From the NCBI RefSeq assembly GCF_000308435.1, contig NZ_BAFR01000155.1:1-64000 (forward strand): a DNA stretch of 64,000 bases, in the 5' to 3' direction. Made by a program: the position numbers and the translations under genes. Within the stretch, counting starts at the first letter, position 1, and each line of letters opens with the position of its first letter. Shown piece by piece: positions 6,867-15,275 of the stretch. Origin of the DNA: Nocardia araoensis NBRC 100135 (GTDB taxonomy: Bacteria; Actinomycetota; Actinomycetes; Mycobacteriales; Mycobacteriaceae). The notes beneath the pieces were generated by a model, which was given only the letters and a program-made list of their open reading frames with translations, did not search any database and was not told where the DNA came from.

Positions 6867-8492
6867 ATGAATTTGGCCCACACGCTGGAGGCCGTGAAGG
6901 CGCTGGGTGTGCTGCGCAGCCGGGGTGTCACCGATCCCCGGAAGCCGCTGGAGACGCTGCGGACGATGAGGGAATCGCGGATCCTCGGCCCTCAGGCGAC
7001 GTTGATCCGGCATTCCGCGCGCGTGGCGCCGGACGCCCCGGGCATCGTGGACGAGGCGGGCGCCCTGACCTACCGCGAACTGGACGACCGGTCGACGGCC
7101 GTCGCGCGCGGCCTGCGGGCGGCGGGCATCACCGAAGGCCAGGTCATCGGCCTGCTCGCGCGCGACCACCGCGGACTGATCATCGCCATGGCCGCGGCGG
7201 GCAAGCTCGGCGTGCGGGTCGCGTTGATGAACACCGGGTTCGCCAAGCCGCAGTTCGCCGAGGTGTGCGCTCGCGAGAAGGTCAAGGCGGTGCTGCACGA
7301 CAGCGAGTTCCTCGGCCTGCTCGACGCGCTGCCCGCCGACCTGCCGCGCTACATCACCTGGGTCGACGAGGGCGCCACCCTGCCCGAGGGCGCGCAGACG
7401 ATCGACGACCTGGTCGCCGCCAACTCCACCGAGCCGCTGCCCGCGCCGAGCAAGCCCGGCGGCTTCATCATCTTGACCAGCGGCACCACCGGCCTGCCGA
7501 AGGGCGCCCCGCGCACCAAGGTCACTCCGCTGTCCACGGCGCAGATGGTCGACCGCATTCCGTTCCCGCAGCACGGCACCCAGGTGATCGTCTCGCCGAT
7601 CTTCCACAGCACCGGCCTGGCCACCTGGCTGGTCGGCGCGGCGCTGGCCAACAAGGTCGTGGTGCGCCGCCGGTTCGACGCCGAGGCGACGCTCGCCTTG
7701 GTCGCCGAGCACAAGGCCGACATGCTGGTGGCGGTGCCCACGATGCTGCACCGGATGGTCGAGCTCGATCCGGCGATCCGGGCGAAGTACGACACGTCCT
7801 CGCTGAAGGCGATCGTGCTGGCCGGTTCGGCGCTGTCGCCGGAATTGACGATCAAGGCCACCGAGGCGTTCGGCCCGGTGCTCTACAACCTCTACGGCTC
7901 CACCGAATGCGCCGTCGCGACCGTGGCCAACCCCGAGGATCTCGCGCTCGCGCCCGGCACCGTCGGGCGCGCGCCGATCACCTGCGAGGTGCGGCTCTAC
8001 GACGACAACGATCAGCGGGTCACCGCCGTCAACACCACCGGGCGCATCTTCATCCGCAGCGGCGCGCCGTTCGAGGGCTACACCGACGGCAGGCACAAGC
8101 AGATCATCGACGGCTACATGTCCAGCGGCGACGTCGGCCACTTCGACGAGAACGGCCTGCTCATGGTGGACGGTCGCGACGACGACATGATCGTGTCCGG
8201 CGGCGAGAACGTCTTCCCGCAGGAGGTGGAGAACCTGCTGCTGGAACGACCCGACATCTTCGACGTCGCCGTGGTCGGCGTGGACGACGCGGAATTCGGC
8301 AAGCGCCTGCGCGCCTTCGTCGTTCCCGAGCCGGGCTCCTCGCCGGACGGCGAGGAGATCAAGGCGTACGTGAAGAACAACCTGGCGCGGTACAAGGTGC
8401 CGCGCGAGGTGGTCTTCCTCGACGACCTGCCGCGCAACGCGACCGGCAAGCTGCTGCGCCGCGTGCTGGTGGAGTACGAGGTCAAGGCCTGA
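6867..8492 (+). CDS. Fatty acyl-CoA synthetase (FadD family)
   Basis: ATG at 6867 with GGAGG at 6853-6857 gives 541 residues of the ANL adenylating superfamily. Motifs in order: P-loop TSGTTGLPKGAP, the aromatic YGSTECA motif, the DGRDDDMIVSGGENVFPQEVE hinge region (quoted as separate parts: DGRDDDMI, GGENVFP) and the final lysine in PRNATGKLLRR. It should activate a fatty or related acid as acyl-AMP and then acyl-CoA. There is no membrane segment. The next gene is a close paralogue in the same orientation, with a hairpin between them, so they arose by tandem duplication but may be transcribed separately. Substrate is not predictable. Confidence 0.9.
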   Translation: MNLAHTLEAVKALGVLRSRGVTDPRKPLETLRTMRESRILGPQATLIRHSARVAPDAPGIVDEAGALTYRELDDRSTAVARGLRAAGITEGQVIGLLARDHRGLIIAMAAAGKLGVRVALMNTGFAKPQFAEVCAREKVKAVLHDSEFLGLLDALPADLPRYITWVDEGATLPEGAQTIDDLVAANSTEPLPAPSKPGGFIILTSGTTGLPKGAPRTKVTPLSTAQMVDRIPFPQHGTQVIVSPIFHSTGLATWLVGAALANKVVVRRRFDAEATLALVAEHKADMLVAVPTMLHRMVELDPAIRAKYDTSSLKAIVLAGSALSPELTIKATEAFGPVLYNLYGSTECAVATVANPEDLALAPGTVGRAPITCEVRLYDDNDQRVTAVNTTGRIFIRSGAPFEGYTDGRHKQIIDGYMSSGDVGHFDENGLLMVDGRDDDMIVSGGENVFPQEVENLLLERPDIFDVAVVGVDDAEFGKRLRAFVVPEPGSSPDGEEIKAYVKNNLARYKVPREVVFLDDLPRNATGKLLRRVLVEYEVKA

Positions 8493-8499
8493 CGAGCAG

Positions 8500-8525
8500 C
8501 GGGCCGGGCCACCGCGCCCGGCCCG
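8500..8525 (+). terminator. GC hairpin after the first fadD
   Basis: A 10-bp perfect stem (8500-8509 with 8516-8525) and a 6-nt loop, 7 bp past the stop codon. There is no T tract, as is usual for terminators in these genomes. Confidence 0.55.
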
Positions 8526-8669
8526 TTACCAGCGGGTAGCGATCCGCTGAGATACGTGACACAACCGGTTACACAAGCTTGCTAGTGTTAGCACCAGCAC
8601 TGGGTATCGAAAATGCGGTCCGCACCACCCGGAGGATCACCGGGTGACACCGCCGGAAGGTTGTCGTCG

Positions 8670-10328
8670 ATGTCTCTTTCCCTACCCGCGTTGGGTGGCG
8701 CCGCCCGCAAAGCAGGCGATCTGGCCCTCGGCGTGAACGTGATGGTCAAGCGGCGGCTGTTCAATCCGCTGCGCCCCGACCATGCGGCGCGGTCGGCGTT
8801 CAATATCTTGAAGTTCGGCCCGTTCGCGGGCGTCGTCATGCACGCCGCGCAGACCAGGCCGCACTCCGTGGCGATCGTCGACGAACGCGGGGAGCTGACC
8901 TTCGGCCGGCTCAACGAGCAGTCCAACGCCCTGGCCCGCGGGTTGCAGAGCAAAGGCATCAATCCCGGTGACGTCGTGGCCATCCTGGCGCGCGACCACC
9001 GCGGCATGGTGCTGAGTCTGTTGGCCACCGGCAAGCTCGGCGTGCGCGGCGTGCTGATGAACACCGGTTTCGCCAAGCCGCAGTTCGCCGACGTGGCCGA
9101 GCGCGAGAACGTCAAGGCGGTGCTGCACGACAGCGAGTTCATCGACCTGATGAGCGCCATCCCCGCCGCGATCCCGCGCATCCTCACCTGGGTGGACGAG
9201 AAGGACAACGCCGATCCCGCGATCCCGACGGTCGATTCGCTGATCAGCGGACAGTCCGGCGCGGCGCTGCCCACCCCGGCCAAACCCGGCGGCATCGTCA
9301 TCCTGACCAGCGGCACCACCGGCACGCCGAAGGGCGCCCCGCGCGACCGGGTCAGCCCCTTCGCCTCGGCCCAGTTCATCGACCGGGTGCCGCTGCCCGC
9401 CGACGGCACCATGATCATGGCGGCGCCGATCTTCCACGGCACCGGCCTGTCCCAGTTCACCCTCGGTCTCGCACTCGGCAATCGGGTGGTCTTCCAGCAG
9501 CGCCGCTTCGATCCCGAGCAGACCCTGGCGAATATCGAGAAGTACAAGGCGGATTCGCTGGTCGTGGTCCCGACCATGCTGCAACGCATCCTCGACCTGG
9601 ACGCCGACGTGCTGGCGAAGTACGACGTCAGCAGCATCAAGGTGATCTTCGCGGCGGGCTCGGCCATCGCGCCGGACGTGGTGACCCGCACGCTGGACCA
9701 CTTCAACGACAGCCTCTACAACCTCTACGGCTCCACCGAGTGCGCCGTAATGACCGTCGCGACGCCCGAGGACCTGCGCAAGGCGCCCACCACCGCGGGC
9801 AAGCCTCCGGTCGGCATCCGGATCGTGCTGCTGGACGCCGAGCGCAAGCCGATCACCGAGCCGAACGTGACCGGAACCATCTTCGTGGACAACGGCTTCG
9901 CCTTCACCGGCTACACCGACGGCCGCACCAAGGAGATGGTCGACGGCATGATGTCCAGCGGCGACGTCGGTCACTTCGACGCCGACGGCCTGCTCTACAT
10001 CGATGGCCGTGACGACGACATGATCGTCTCCGGCGGCGAGAACGTCTTCCCGCTCGAGGTGGAGAACCTCATCGCGGGTCGCGACGACATCTTCGAAGCC
10101 GCGGTGGTCGGGGTGGACGACCGTGAGTTCGGCAAACGGCTGCGCGCCTTCGTCGTTCCCGGTCCCGATTGCAAGCGCGACCCGCAGGAGATCAAGGACT
10201 ACGTCAAGGCGAATCTCGCCCGCTACAAGGTCCCGCGCGAGGTGGTCTTCCTCGACGAGCTCCCCCGCAACGCGACCGGCAAACTGCTGCGCAAGCCGCT
10301 GATCGAGATGGAGGTCGACGCGGGCTGA
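8670..10328 (+). CDS. Fatty acyl-CoA synthetase (FadD family), tandem paralogue
   Basis: ATG at 8670 with GGAAGG at 8655-8660 gives 552 residues. It shares nearly all signature stretches with the preceding ligase: TSGTTGTPKGAP, YGSTECA, GGENVFP and the terminal PRNATGKLLRK. An extra N-terminal part of about 30 residues (GDLALGVNVMVKRRLF) is basic and amphipathic and could contact the membrane. Compared with its neighbour the substrate-pocket region between the P-loop and YGSTE differs more than the rest, which suggests a different acyl chain. A hairpin at 10343-10384 ends the unit. Confidence 0.9.
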   Translation: MSLSLPALGGAARKAGDLALGVNVMVKRRLFNPLRPDHAARSAFNILKFGPFAGVVMHAAQTRPHSVAIVDERGELTFGRLNEQSNALARGLQSKGINPGDVVAILARDHRGMVLSLLATGKLGVRGVLMNTGFAKPQFADVAERENVKAVLHDSEFIDLMSAIPAAIPRILTWVDEKDNADPAIPTVDSLISGQSGAALPTPAKPGGIVILTSGTTGTPKGAPRDRVSPFASAQFIDRVPLPADGTMIMAAPIFHGTGLSQFTLGLALGNRVVFQQRRFDPEQTLANIEKYKADSLVVVPTMLQRILDLDADVLAKYDVSSIKVIFAAGSAIAPDVVTRTLDHFNDSLYNLYGSTECAVMTVATPEDLRKAPTTAGKPPVGIRIVLLDAERKPITEPNVTGTIFVDNGFAFTGYTDGRTKEMVDGMMSSGDVGHFDADGLLYIDGRDDDMIVSGGENVFPLEVENLIAGRDDIFEAAVVGVDDREFGKRLRAFVVPGPDCKRDPQEIKDYVKANLARYKVPREVVFLDELPRNATGKLLRKPLIEMEVDAG

Positions 10329-10342
10329 GCCGCGCGCGTCCA

Positions 10343-10384
10343 CGGTCTTCCCTGCGGTACGGCTGCCGCATGCCGGGAAGACCG
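10343..10384 (+). terminator. Hairpin terminator after the second fadD
   Basis: Perfect 10-bp outer stem (10343-10352 with 10375-10384) with an inner TGCGG/CCGCA pairing. It begins 14 bp after the stop codon. Confidence 0.7.
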
Positions 10385-10466
10385 AAGTATTTCCAGTTGG
10401 AAGCTGCATGTGGCAGCGGTTTTCGATGCGGTCGGACGCGTGCAATCGGTCGGCTATCATCAGCGG

Positions 10467-11030
10467 GTGAGTTACGAGTTCGACCGGTCCGCCGCGGGTC
10501 GTCGCGGCGCCGTCGCGCGGGTGCGCGGTGGCTCGGCCGGTGCGATCTCGGGGGCCATCGCCGTCGCGGCGCACGGCTGGGCTTCCGGCGGCATGCTGCC
10601 GGACACCACCGCGCTGGCCCTGCTCGCCGCCGCGTCCGCCGTGATCGGCGCGTTGGTTGCGGGCCTGGCCCCGCTGCGCGAGACGTCGTCCGGGCTGGTC
10701 GCGGCGCTGGTCGCCGGGCAGCTGCTCGGGCACTTCACCATGGGGATCAACTCCGGACACCTGCATCACGGTGATGCCCAGCTGACTCCCGCCATGCTCG
10801 CCGCGCACCTGTGCGCGGCGCTCGCGGCGGCCGTCGTCATCCGGGGCGCGGAAGCCGCGTACCGGATCGGCACCGCGGTGCTGCGCCGCGTGCTGCCGCC
10901 GCGGCATACCCCGCCCGTCGTCGCGGACCGCGCTCCTGCGCGGACGGTCCATCGCGACCGGGTCGTTCTGCGGGTGTTCGCCGCCGAGGCGCTGCGCACC
11001 CGCGCTCCGCCGCTGGCGGTCGTTCTCTGA
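10467..11030 (+). CDS. Polytopic membrane protein, histidine-containing
   Basis: GTG at 10467 (VSYEFDRS) gives 187 residues with about four hydrophobic segments. Between the third and fourth lies GINSGHLHHGDAQ, a His-rich loop, followed by MLAAHLCAALAAAV. The C-terminal tail is basic and probably cytoplasmic. The family is not one I can name. The following gene, a PepSY-domain membrane protein, also carries a His-rich loop, so the pair may handle copper or heme at the membrane; this is inference from the shared feature and position. The start is uncertain because no clear ribosome site is present; ATG at 10410 is the alternative. Confidence 0.65.
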   Translation: MSYEFDRSAAGRRGAVARVRGGSAGAISGAIAVAAHGWASGGMLPDTTALALLAAASAVIGALVAGLAPLRETSSGLVAALVAGQLLGHFTMGINSGHLHHGDAQLTPAMLAAHLCAALAAAVVIRGAEAAYRIGTAVLRRVLPPRHTPPVVADRAPARTVHRDRVVLRVFAAEALRTRAPPLAVVL

Positions 11031-11329
11031 ATTCATTCCATACCCGGTGCACGTGTGACGTGGGTATCGCTCACCGTCATCTTTCATCGTGCAGCGCAGC
11101 GTCGCCGCGCACTCTCGTGCCCGCTCCTGAGCGTGCCGCCGCGACGCCGAATCCGTGGTCGCACACCTTCTTTCCGTGCGGAGGTGAGACCGCGCTTCGT
11201 CGAACAAGCGCGTCTCCCGGCGATCGCGCGACGGCTGTCCGCGAAGGACTTGTCGCCGCGGCGGTCGCGTGCCTACGGCCAGAAGTGGGTTGCGCTCACC
11301 CGGGTTCCGCCGTCAGAAACGAAACGATC
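11031..11329. other. Intergenic region, 299 bp
   Basis: No coding frame is supported between the two membrane-protein genes. An inverted repeat ATACCC/GGGTAT (11040-11045 and 11062-11067) starts 10 bp after the first gene and could be a hairpin or operator. Nothing else stands out. Confidence 0.4.
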
Positions 11330-12793
11330 GTGAGTACAACAGAAACCATTTCCGACGCCGACTTATCGGAGCCGTCGGATCCGTCCGGCCCACGCCGGAC
11401 CACCGCGCGTAACAGCCTGTACGCGCTGGCCATGCGACTGCACTTCTACGCGGGTGTGTTCGTCGGGCCGTTCATCCTCATCGCCGCCGTCACCGGCGCC
11501 CTCTACGCGATATCGCCGACGCTCGAGTCGGTCATGTCGCGCGACCTGCTGACGGCCACCGAGACCGGAACGCCGAAACCGCTGTCGGAGCAGGTCGGTG
11601 CGGCCGTAGCCACCCGGCCGGACCTCCAGCTGGTCGCCGTCGCCCCGGCGGCGGGTGCCGAGGACACCACCAGGGTGCTGTTCAACGACCCGTCGCTGGG
11701 CGAGTCCGAGCGGCGGGCGGTGTTCGTGAACCCCTACACCGCGCAGCCGGTGGGCGATGCCGTCGTGTACGGCAGTTCGGGTGCGCTGCCGATGCGCACC
11801 TGGATCGATCGGTTGCACCGTGACCTGCACCTGGGCGAACCGGGCCGGCTCTACAGCGAGCTCGCCGCGTCCTGGCTGTGGATCGTCGCGCTGGCCGGGC
11901 TGGTCATCTGGGTGCGGCGGGTGCGTAGCCGGCGGGCCCGCAACGGCTGGGGCTGGCTGCTGGCGGCCGATCGGTCGCAGCGCGCGCGAGGCCGCACCAT
12001 GAACTGGCACGGTGCGGTCGGGATGTGGGTGCTCCCGCTGGTGCTGCTGCTGTCGGCGACCGGCATGACCTGGTCGACGTACGCGGGCGAGAACATCACC
12101 GCATTGCGTGAGCAGCTCAGCTGGACCACACCGGCGGTCAGCACCGCATTGCCCGGAACCGTTGCCTCGGGCCACGATTCGGGCTCCGACCACCACGGCG
12201 GCGGTCACGCGGAGCACGCGCCCGCAGATCCGGCCGATCGGATCGCCCAGCTGGATCGGGTCTACGCGACCGCCCGTGCCGAAGGCATCACGCAGGCGGC
12301 CGAGATCGCCGTCCCGGCCGCGCCGGGCAAAGCGTTCGCGGTCAAGGAACGCCGGATGCCGGGCACCTACACCGTCGACTCCGTGGCCGTCGACGGCGCG
12401 ACCGGTGCGATTACCGATCGTCTGTCCTACGCCGACTGGCCGCTGATGGCCAAGCTCACCAACTGGGGCATCCAGTTCCACATGGGCCTCATGTTCGGGC
12501 TGCTCAACCAGTTGTTGCTGCTGGCGGCGATGATCGGCCTGATCACCGTGATCGTGCGCGGCTACCTGATGTGGTGGCGCAGACGCCCGACCCGTGATGC
12601 GAGCCGGTTCGCGCTGGGCCGGGCTCCGCGTCGCGGCGCGCTGCGCAAGTCGTCGCTGTGGCTGGTCGTGCCGCTGGTGGCCGCCGCACTGGTGGTCGGC
12701 TGGTTCGTCCCGCTGGTCGGGTTGAGCCTGCTCGTCTTCCTCGCGATCGACGTGGTGATCGGCCTGGCCGGACGGATGCGCGCCGCCGCTTAA
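11330..12793 (+). CDS. PepSY-associated transmembrane protein
   Basis: GTG at 11330 (MSTTETIS) gives 487 residues. The layout matches the PepSY-associated TM family: a first helix after RLHFYAGVFVGPF (residues about 33-55), a long outer PepSY-like region, a second helix (SWLWIVALAGLVIWV), a third after MNWHGAVGMW, then an outer loop and helices at the end. The conserved His residues RLHFYAG, LHRDLHLGEPG and MNWHGA fit heme or metal binding. An outer loop contains HDSGSDHHGGGHAEH, an unusual metal-binding-like cluster. Family members are tied to iron, heme or copper handling. The longer upstream frame was rejected because it runs antisense-like through intergenic DNA. Confidence 0.82.
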   Translation: MSTTETISDADLSEPSDPSGPRRTTARNSLYALAMRLHFYAGVFVGPFILIAAVTGALYAISPTLESVMSRDLLTATETGTPKPLSEQVGAAVATRPDLQLVAVAPAAGAEDTTRVLFNDPSLGESERRAVFVNPYTAQPVGDAVVYGSSGALPMRTWIDRLHRDLHLGEPGRLYSELAASWLWIVALAGLVIWVRRVRSRRARNGWGWLLAADRSQRARGRTMNWHGAVGMWVLPLVLLLSATGMTWSTYAGENITALREQLSWTTPAVSTALPGTVASGHDSGSDHHGGGHAEHAPADPADRIAQLDRVYATARAEGITQAAEIAVPAAPGKAFAVKERRMPGTYTVDSVAVDGATGAITDRLSYADWPLMAKLTNWGIQFHMGLMFGLLNQLLLLAAMIGLITVIVRGYLMWWRRRPTRDASRFALGRAPRRGALRKSSLWLVVPLVAAALVVGWFVPLVGLSLLVFLAIDVVIGLAGRMRAAA

Positions 12794-12890
12794 CCCCACA
12801 TCCACGGGCGAAGCCCGTTCCTCCCACGACCTACCGAATGACACAGGTATGGCCGTCGCTTCGCCATGCCTTCGAAACCAAGGACTTTCC

Positions 12891-13640
12891 ATGCAGATCA
12901 CGAAACTGGCCCTCGCCGCCGCGTTCACGACCGCCGCGGTCAGCATCGCCGCGGGCACGAGTTCCGCCGCTCCCGAGGCCGCTCCGGTGGACAGCGCGTC
13001 CGTCGAGGCCACGTCCACCGAGGGTGCCGAGGCCGTCGGTTTCACCGCCCACGCCACCGAGACCGCCAGCATCATCAGCATCGATTCCGGCTCGCTGGTG
13101 GTCGAGGACCAGGTGCTGAAGATCAAGGCCGCCGACGGCACCGTCGTCGCGGGCACGCCCTTGACCTTCCTGGTCGACGAGTTCGAATTCCCCATCGCCG
13201 CCGAGATTTCGGACCGCACCGCGACACTGACCCCGCAGTTCGACATGGCGCACGCGGTCTACAAGCCGGTCGCCCTGCCCTTCGAGGACAAGGCTCCGTG
13301 GAAGACGGAATACGACCGTGAGCAGGCGGCCTGGTCCCGGATGACCAGCACCATCTCCATGGGCGCCACCATCGGCACCCTGGTCGGCGGCATCGGCGGC
13401 GCGGCGGTGGGCTGCGTGCTCGGCGGCATCGCGGGCGCGACCGTCGCCGCCGCCACCATCGTCGGCATGTTCGGCCCCTTCATCCCGGCCGCCGCCGTCG
13501 GCTGCCTCGGCGGCATCGTCGCCGTCGGCGCCCTCGGCACGGTCGCGGGCCAGATCCTGGTGACGGCCCCCGTCGCCATCGGCGCGGCCATCATGTACTT
13601 CTCCACGATCAACTCGCCCATGCCCGCTCCGCTGAAGTGA
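12891..13640 (+). CDS. Exported protein with glycine-rich membrane hairpins
   Basis: ATG at 12891 gives 249 residues. A signal peptide (MQITKLALAAAFTTAAVS, cleavage near SSAAPEA) is followed by an acidic mature domain of about 130 residues. The C-terminal part (about residues 150-235) is a long Gly/Ala-rich hydrophobic region with repeated GG-x-GG and G-x-x-x-G steps, as in glycine-zipper membrane segments. Two cysteines lie in it (VGCVLGG and VGCLGG). I recognise the general pattern from Nocardia exported proteins but know no function. Its terminator hairpin lies inside the end of the convergent arsC. Confidence 0.75.
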   Translation: MQITKLALAAAFTTAAVSIAAGTSSAAPEAAPVDSASVEATSTEGAEAVGFTAHATETASIISIDSGSLVVEDQVLKIKAADGTVVAGTPLTFLVDEFEFPIAAEISDRTATLTPQFDMAHAVYKPVALPFEDKAPWKTEYDREQAAWSRMTSTISMGATIGTLVGGIGGAAVGCVLGGIAGATVAAATIVGMFGPFIPAAAVGCLGGIVAVGALGTVAGQILVTAPVAIGAAIMYFSTINSPMPAPLK

Positions 13641-14100
13641 TTTCCGGCCCGGCATCGAGATCGACTCCCTCGATGCCGGGCTCCGCTTCATCCGTTATCC
13701 GGAGGCCCATTTCGGTGAGCAGGCCGCGGACGTGGCGTTCGATCTCGGCGCGGATCGCGCGGACGGTGTCGCGGTCTTGTCCCGCGGGGTCGTCGAGCTT
13801 CCAATCGAGATAGCGTTTTCCGGGGTAGTAGGGGCATGCGTCGCCGCAGCCCATCGTGATGACGACGTCGGAGGCTTCGACGGCTTCGGGCGTCAGGATC
13901 TTCGGCTTTCGGTCGGTGATGTCTATGCCGATCTCGGTCATGACTTCGGCGACCACAGGGTTGATCTCGTCGGCGGGGGCCGAGCCCGCGGAGCGGACCT
14001 CGATTTCGTCCTGAGCCAGGTGGGCGAGCAGGGCGGCGGCCATTTGGGAACGTCCGGCGTTGTGGACGCAGACGAACAGGACGCTCGGTGTGGCTGGCAT
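13609..14100 (-). CDS. arsC: Arsenate reductase, low-molecular-weight phosphatase type
   Basis: The 163-residue protein carries the CX5R(S) loop as CVHNAGRS at residues 11-18, the mark of LMW-phosphatase-type arsenate reductases that reduce As(V) to As(III) with thioredoxin or mycothiol. A second conserved stretch, VVITMGCGDACPYYPGK, holds the resolving cysteines. The C-terminal about 30 residues extend beyond the usual 130-140 and overlap the convergent exported-protein gene by 32 bp and its terminator. It is the last gene of the arsR-aqpS-arsC unit, 9 bp after aqpS, so arsenite it makes can leave through the channel. Confidence 0.93.
   Translation of the reverse strand: MPATPSVLFVCVHNAGRSQMAAALLAHLAQDEIEVRSAGSAPADEINPVVAEVMTEIGIDITDRKPKILTPEAVEASDVVITMGCGDACPYYPGKRYLDWKLDDPAGQDRDTVRAIRAEIERHVRGLLTEMGLRITDEAEPGIEGVDLDAGPEITSAERAWAS
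13648..13680 (+). terminator. Terminator of the exported-protein gene inside arsC
   Basis: Perfect 12-bp stem (13648-13659 with 13669-13680), 8 bp after the plus-strand stop codon, located within the last codons of arsC on the other strand. Confidence 0.6.
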
Positions 14101-14109
14101 CGCGGCCTT

Positions 14110-14841
14110 TCAGTGCGTGTCGATGGTGTCGCGAGGGATGACGGCGTTGTCGGCGGCGACGGCTGCGGTGGCCGGGTAGAGGATGGCGACGAGGGCCAGG
14201 CCGATGAGTGCGCCGAGGAGTTGGGCGCCGAGGTAGCCGGGCACGGACGCGGGGGCGATTCCGGCGAAGGTGTCGGAGAAGACGCGGCCGAGGGTGACGG
14301 CGGGGTTGGCGAACGAGGTGGAACTGGTGAACCAGTACGCCGCTCCGATGTAGGCGCCGACCGCTGCCGCCGACAGGGCCGCTCGCCCGCTGCGGGCCAG
14401 GCCGAAGACGACGGCGATCAGTCCGGCCGTGGCGACGACTTCCGAGATCACATGACCGGTGGTGACGCGATGGTGGGTGGAGATCTGCATCGCGGATCGA
14501 TCGAACATGATGTTGGCGAGGATCGCGCCGACGACGGCTCCGGTCGTTTGGGCGGCGAGGTAGCCGGGGAGGTCTCGGCCGGGAAGGCCGGTGCCGTGGC
14601 GTCGTCCTAGTAACCAGTCCGCCGCGGAGACAACGGGATTGAAGTGCGCGCCGGACACCGGTCCGAACACCAGGATCAGCACCGCGAGTCCGAGAACGGT
14701 GGCGGTGGAGTTCTCCAGTAGCTGCACGCCGATGTCATCCGGCGACAGTTGCTGGGCGGCGATGCCGGAGCCGACGACGACGGCGACGAGTAGGGCGGTG
14801 CCGAGGAATTCGGCCAGTAGCCGCCGCGCCAGGCCGGTCAT
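14110..14841 (-). CDS. aqpS: Aquaglyceroporin of the arsenic operon (AqpS type)
   Basis: The 243-residue protein has six transmembrane helices and two half-helix NPA-type loops: FNPVVS (first, Ala replaced by Val) and ANPAVTL (second, canonical). MIP channels of this type in ars operons let arsenite flow out down its gradient after ArsC has reduced arsenate, as known for AqpS of Sinorhizobium. The ATG at 14841 overlaps the arsR stop by 4 bp. No ArsB or Acr3 pump gene is present in the window, so the channel appears to take its place. The altered first NPA box is common in this subgroup. Confidence 0.88.
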   Translation of the reverse strand: MTGLARRLLAEFLGTALLVAVVVGSGIAAQQLSPDDIGVQLLENSTATVLGLAVLILVFGPVSGAHFNPVVSAADWLLGRRHGTGLPGRDLPGYLAAQTTGAVVGAILANIMFDRSAMQISTHHRVTTGHVISEVVATAGLIAVVFGLARSGRAALSAAAVGAYIGAAYWFTSSTSFANPAVTLGRVFSDTFAGIAPASVPGYLGAQLLGALIGLALVAILYPATAAVAADNAVIPRDTIDTH

Positions 14842-15152
14842 CGCGCCGCTTCCGGCACGGTGATGTCGAGCAGGCGGGACAACTGCCGCAGTGCGGCGGG
14901 TTCGATGCGGTAGTACACCCACGACCCGCGCCGCTCGCTGCTGAGCAGTCCGGCTTCGCGCAACACCTTCAGGTGATGGGAAATGGTCGGCTGGCTGACG
15001 TCGAAGCCTTCCGAGAGGTCGCAGACGCACGCCTCCCGCCCGGCATGGCCGGCGACCACCGACAGCAGCCGCAGCCGGACCGGGTCCGACAGCGCTTTGA
15101 AGACGCAGGCCAACTCGGTGGCGGCGTCGGCGGTCAGCGGTTGACGGATCAT
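14838..15152 (-). CDS. arsR: ArsR-family arsenic-responsive repressor
   Basis: ATG at 15152 gives 104 residues: a winged helix with KALSDPVRLRLL, then EACVCDLSEGF, the CxC metalloid site on helix alpha-3 as in classical ArsR, then the recognition helix QPTISHHLKVLREAGLL and the wing RRGSWVYYRI. It should repress the operon until As(III) or Sb(III) binds. A longer frame (from 15251) exists, but the ATG at 15152 has GAGGT just upstream. That ribosome site lies in a perfect 11-bp hairpin, which may tune translation. It is followed with 4-bp overlap by aqpS and then arsC. Confidence 0.9.
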   Translation of the reverse strand: MIRQPLTADAATELACVFKALSDPVRLRLLSVVAGHAGREACVCDLSEGFDVSQPTISHHLKVLREAGLLSSERRGSWVYYRIEPAALRQLSRLLDITVPEAAR

Positions 15153-15153
15153 C

Positions 15154-15185
15154 GGGGTGACCTCACACGATGGCGAGGTCACCCC
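15154..15185 (-). promoter_or_regulatory. Perfect inverted repeat enclosing the arsR ribosome site
   Basis: Arms GGGGTGACCTC (15154-15164) and GAGGTCACCCC (15175-15185) are perfectly complementary with a 10-nt spacer. In the minus-strand transcript the second arm contains the GAGGT ribosome site one base before ATG. It can be an RNA hairpin that hides the site, a DNA operator, or both. Confidence 0.65.
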
Positions 15186-15275
15186 GACGAGCGGAAGCTC
15201 CTGTTTCGACACGGATCGATATTGATGCACATCGAATCCATAGGCAAGCAAACACCTGGTGAACGCCGCCCTGAG

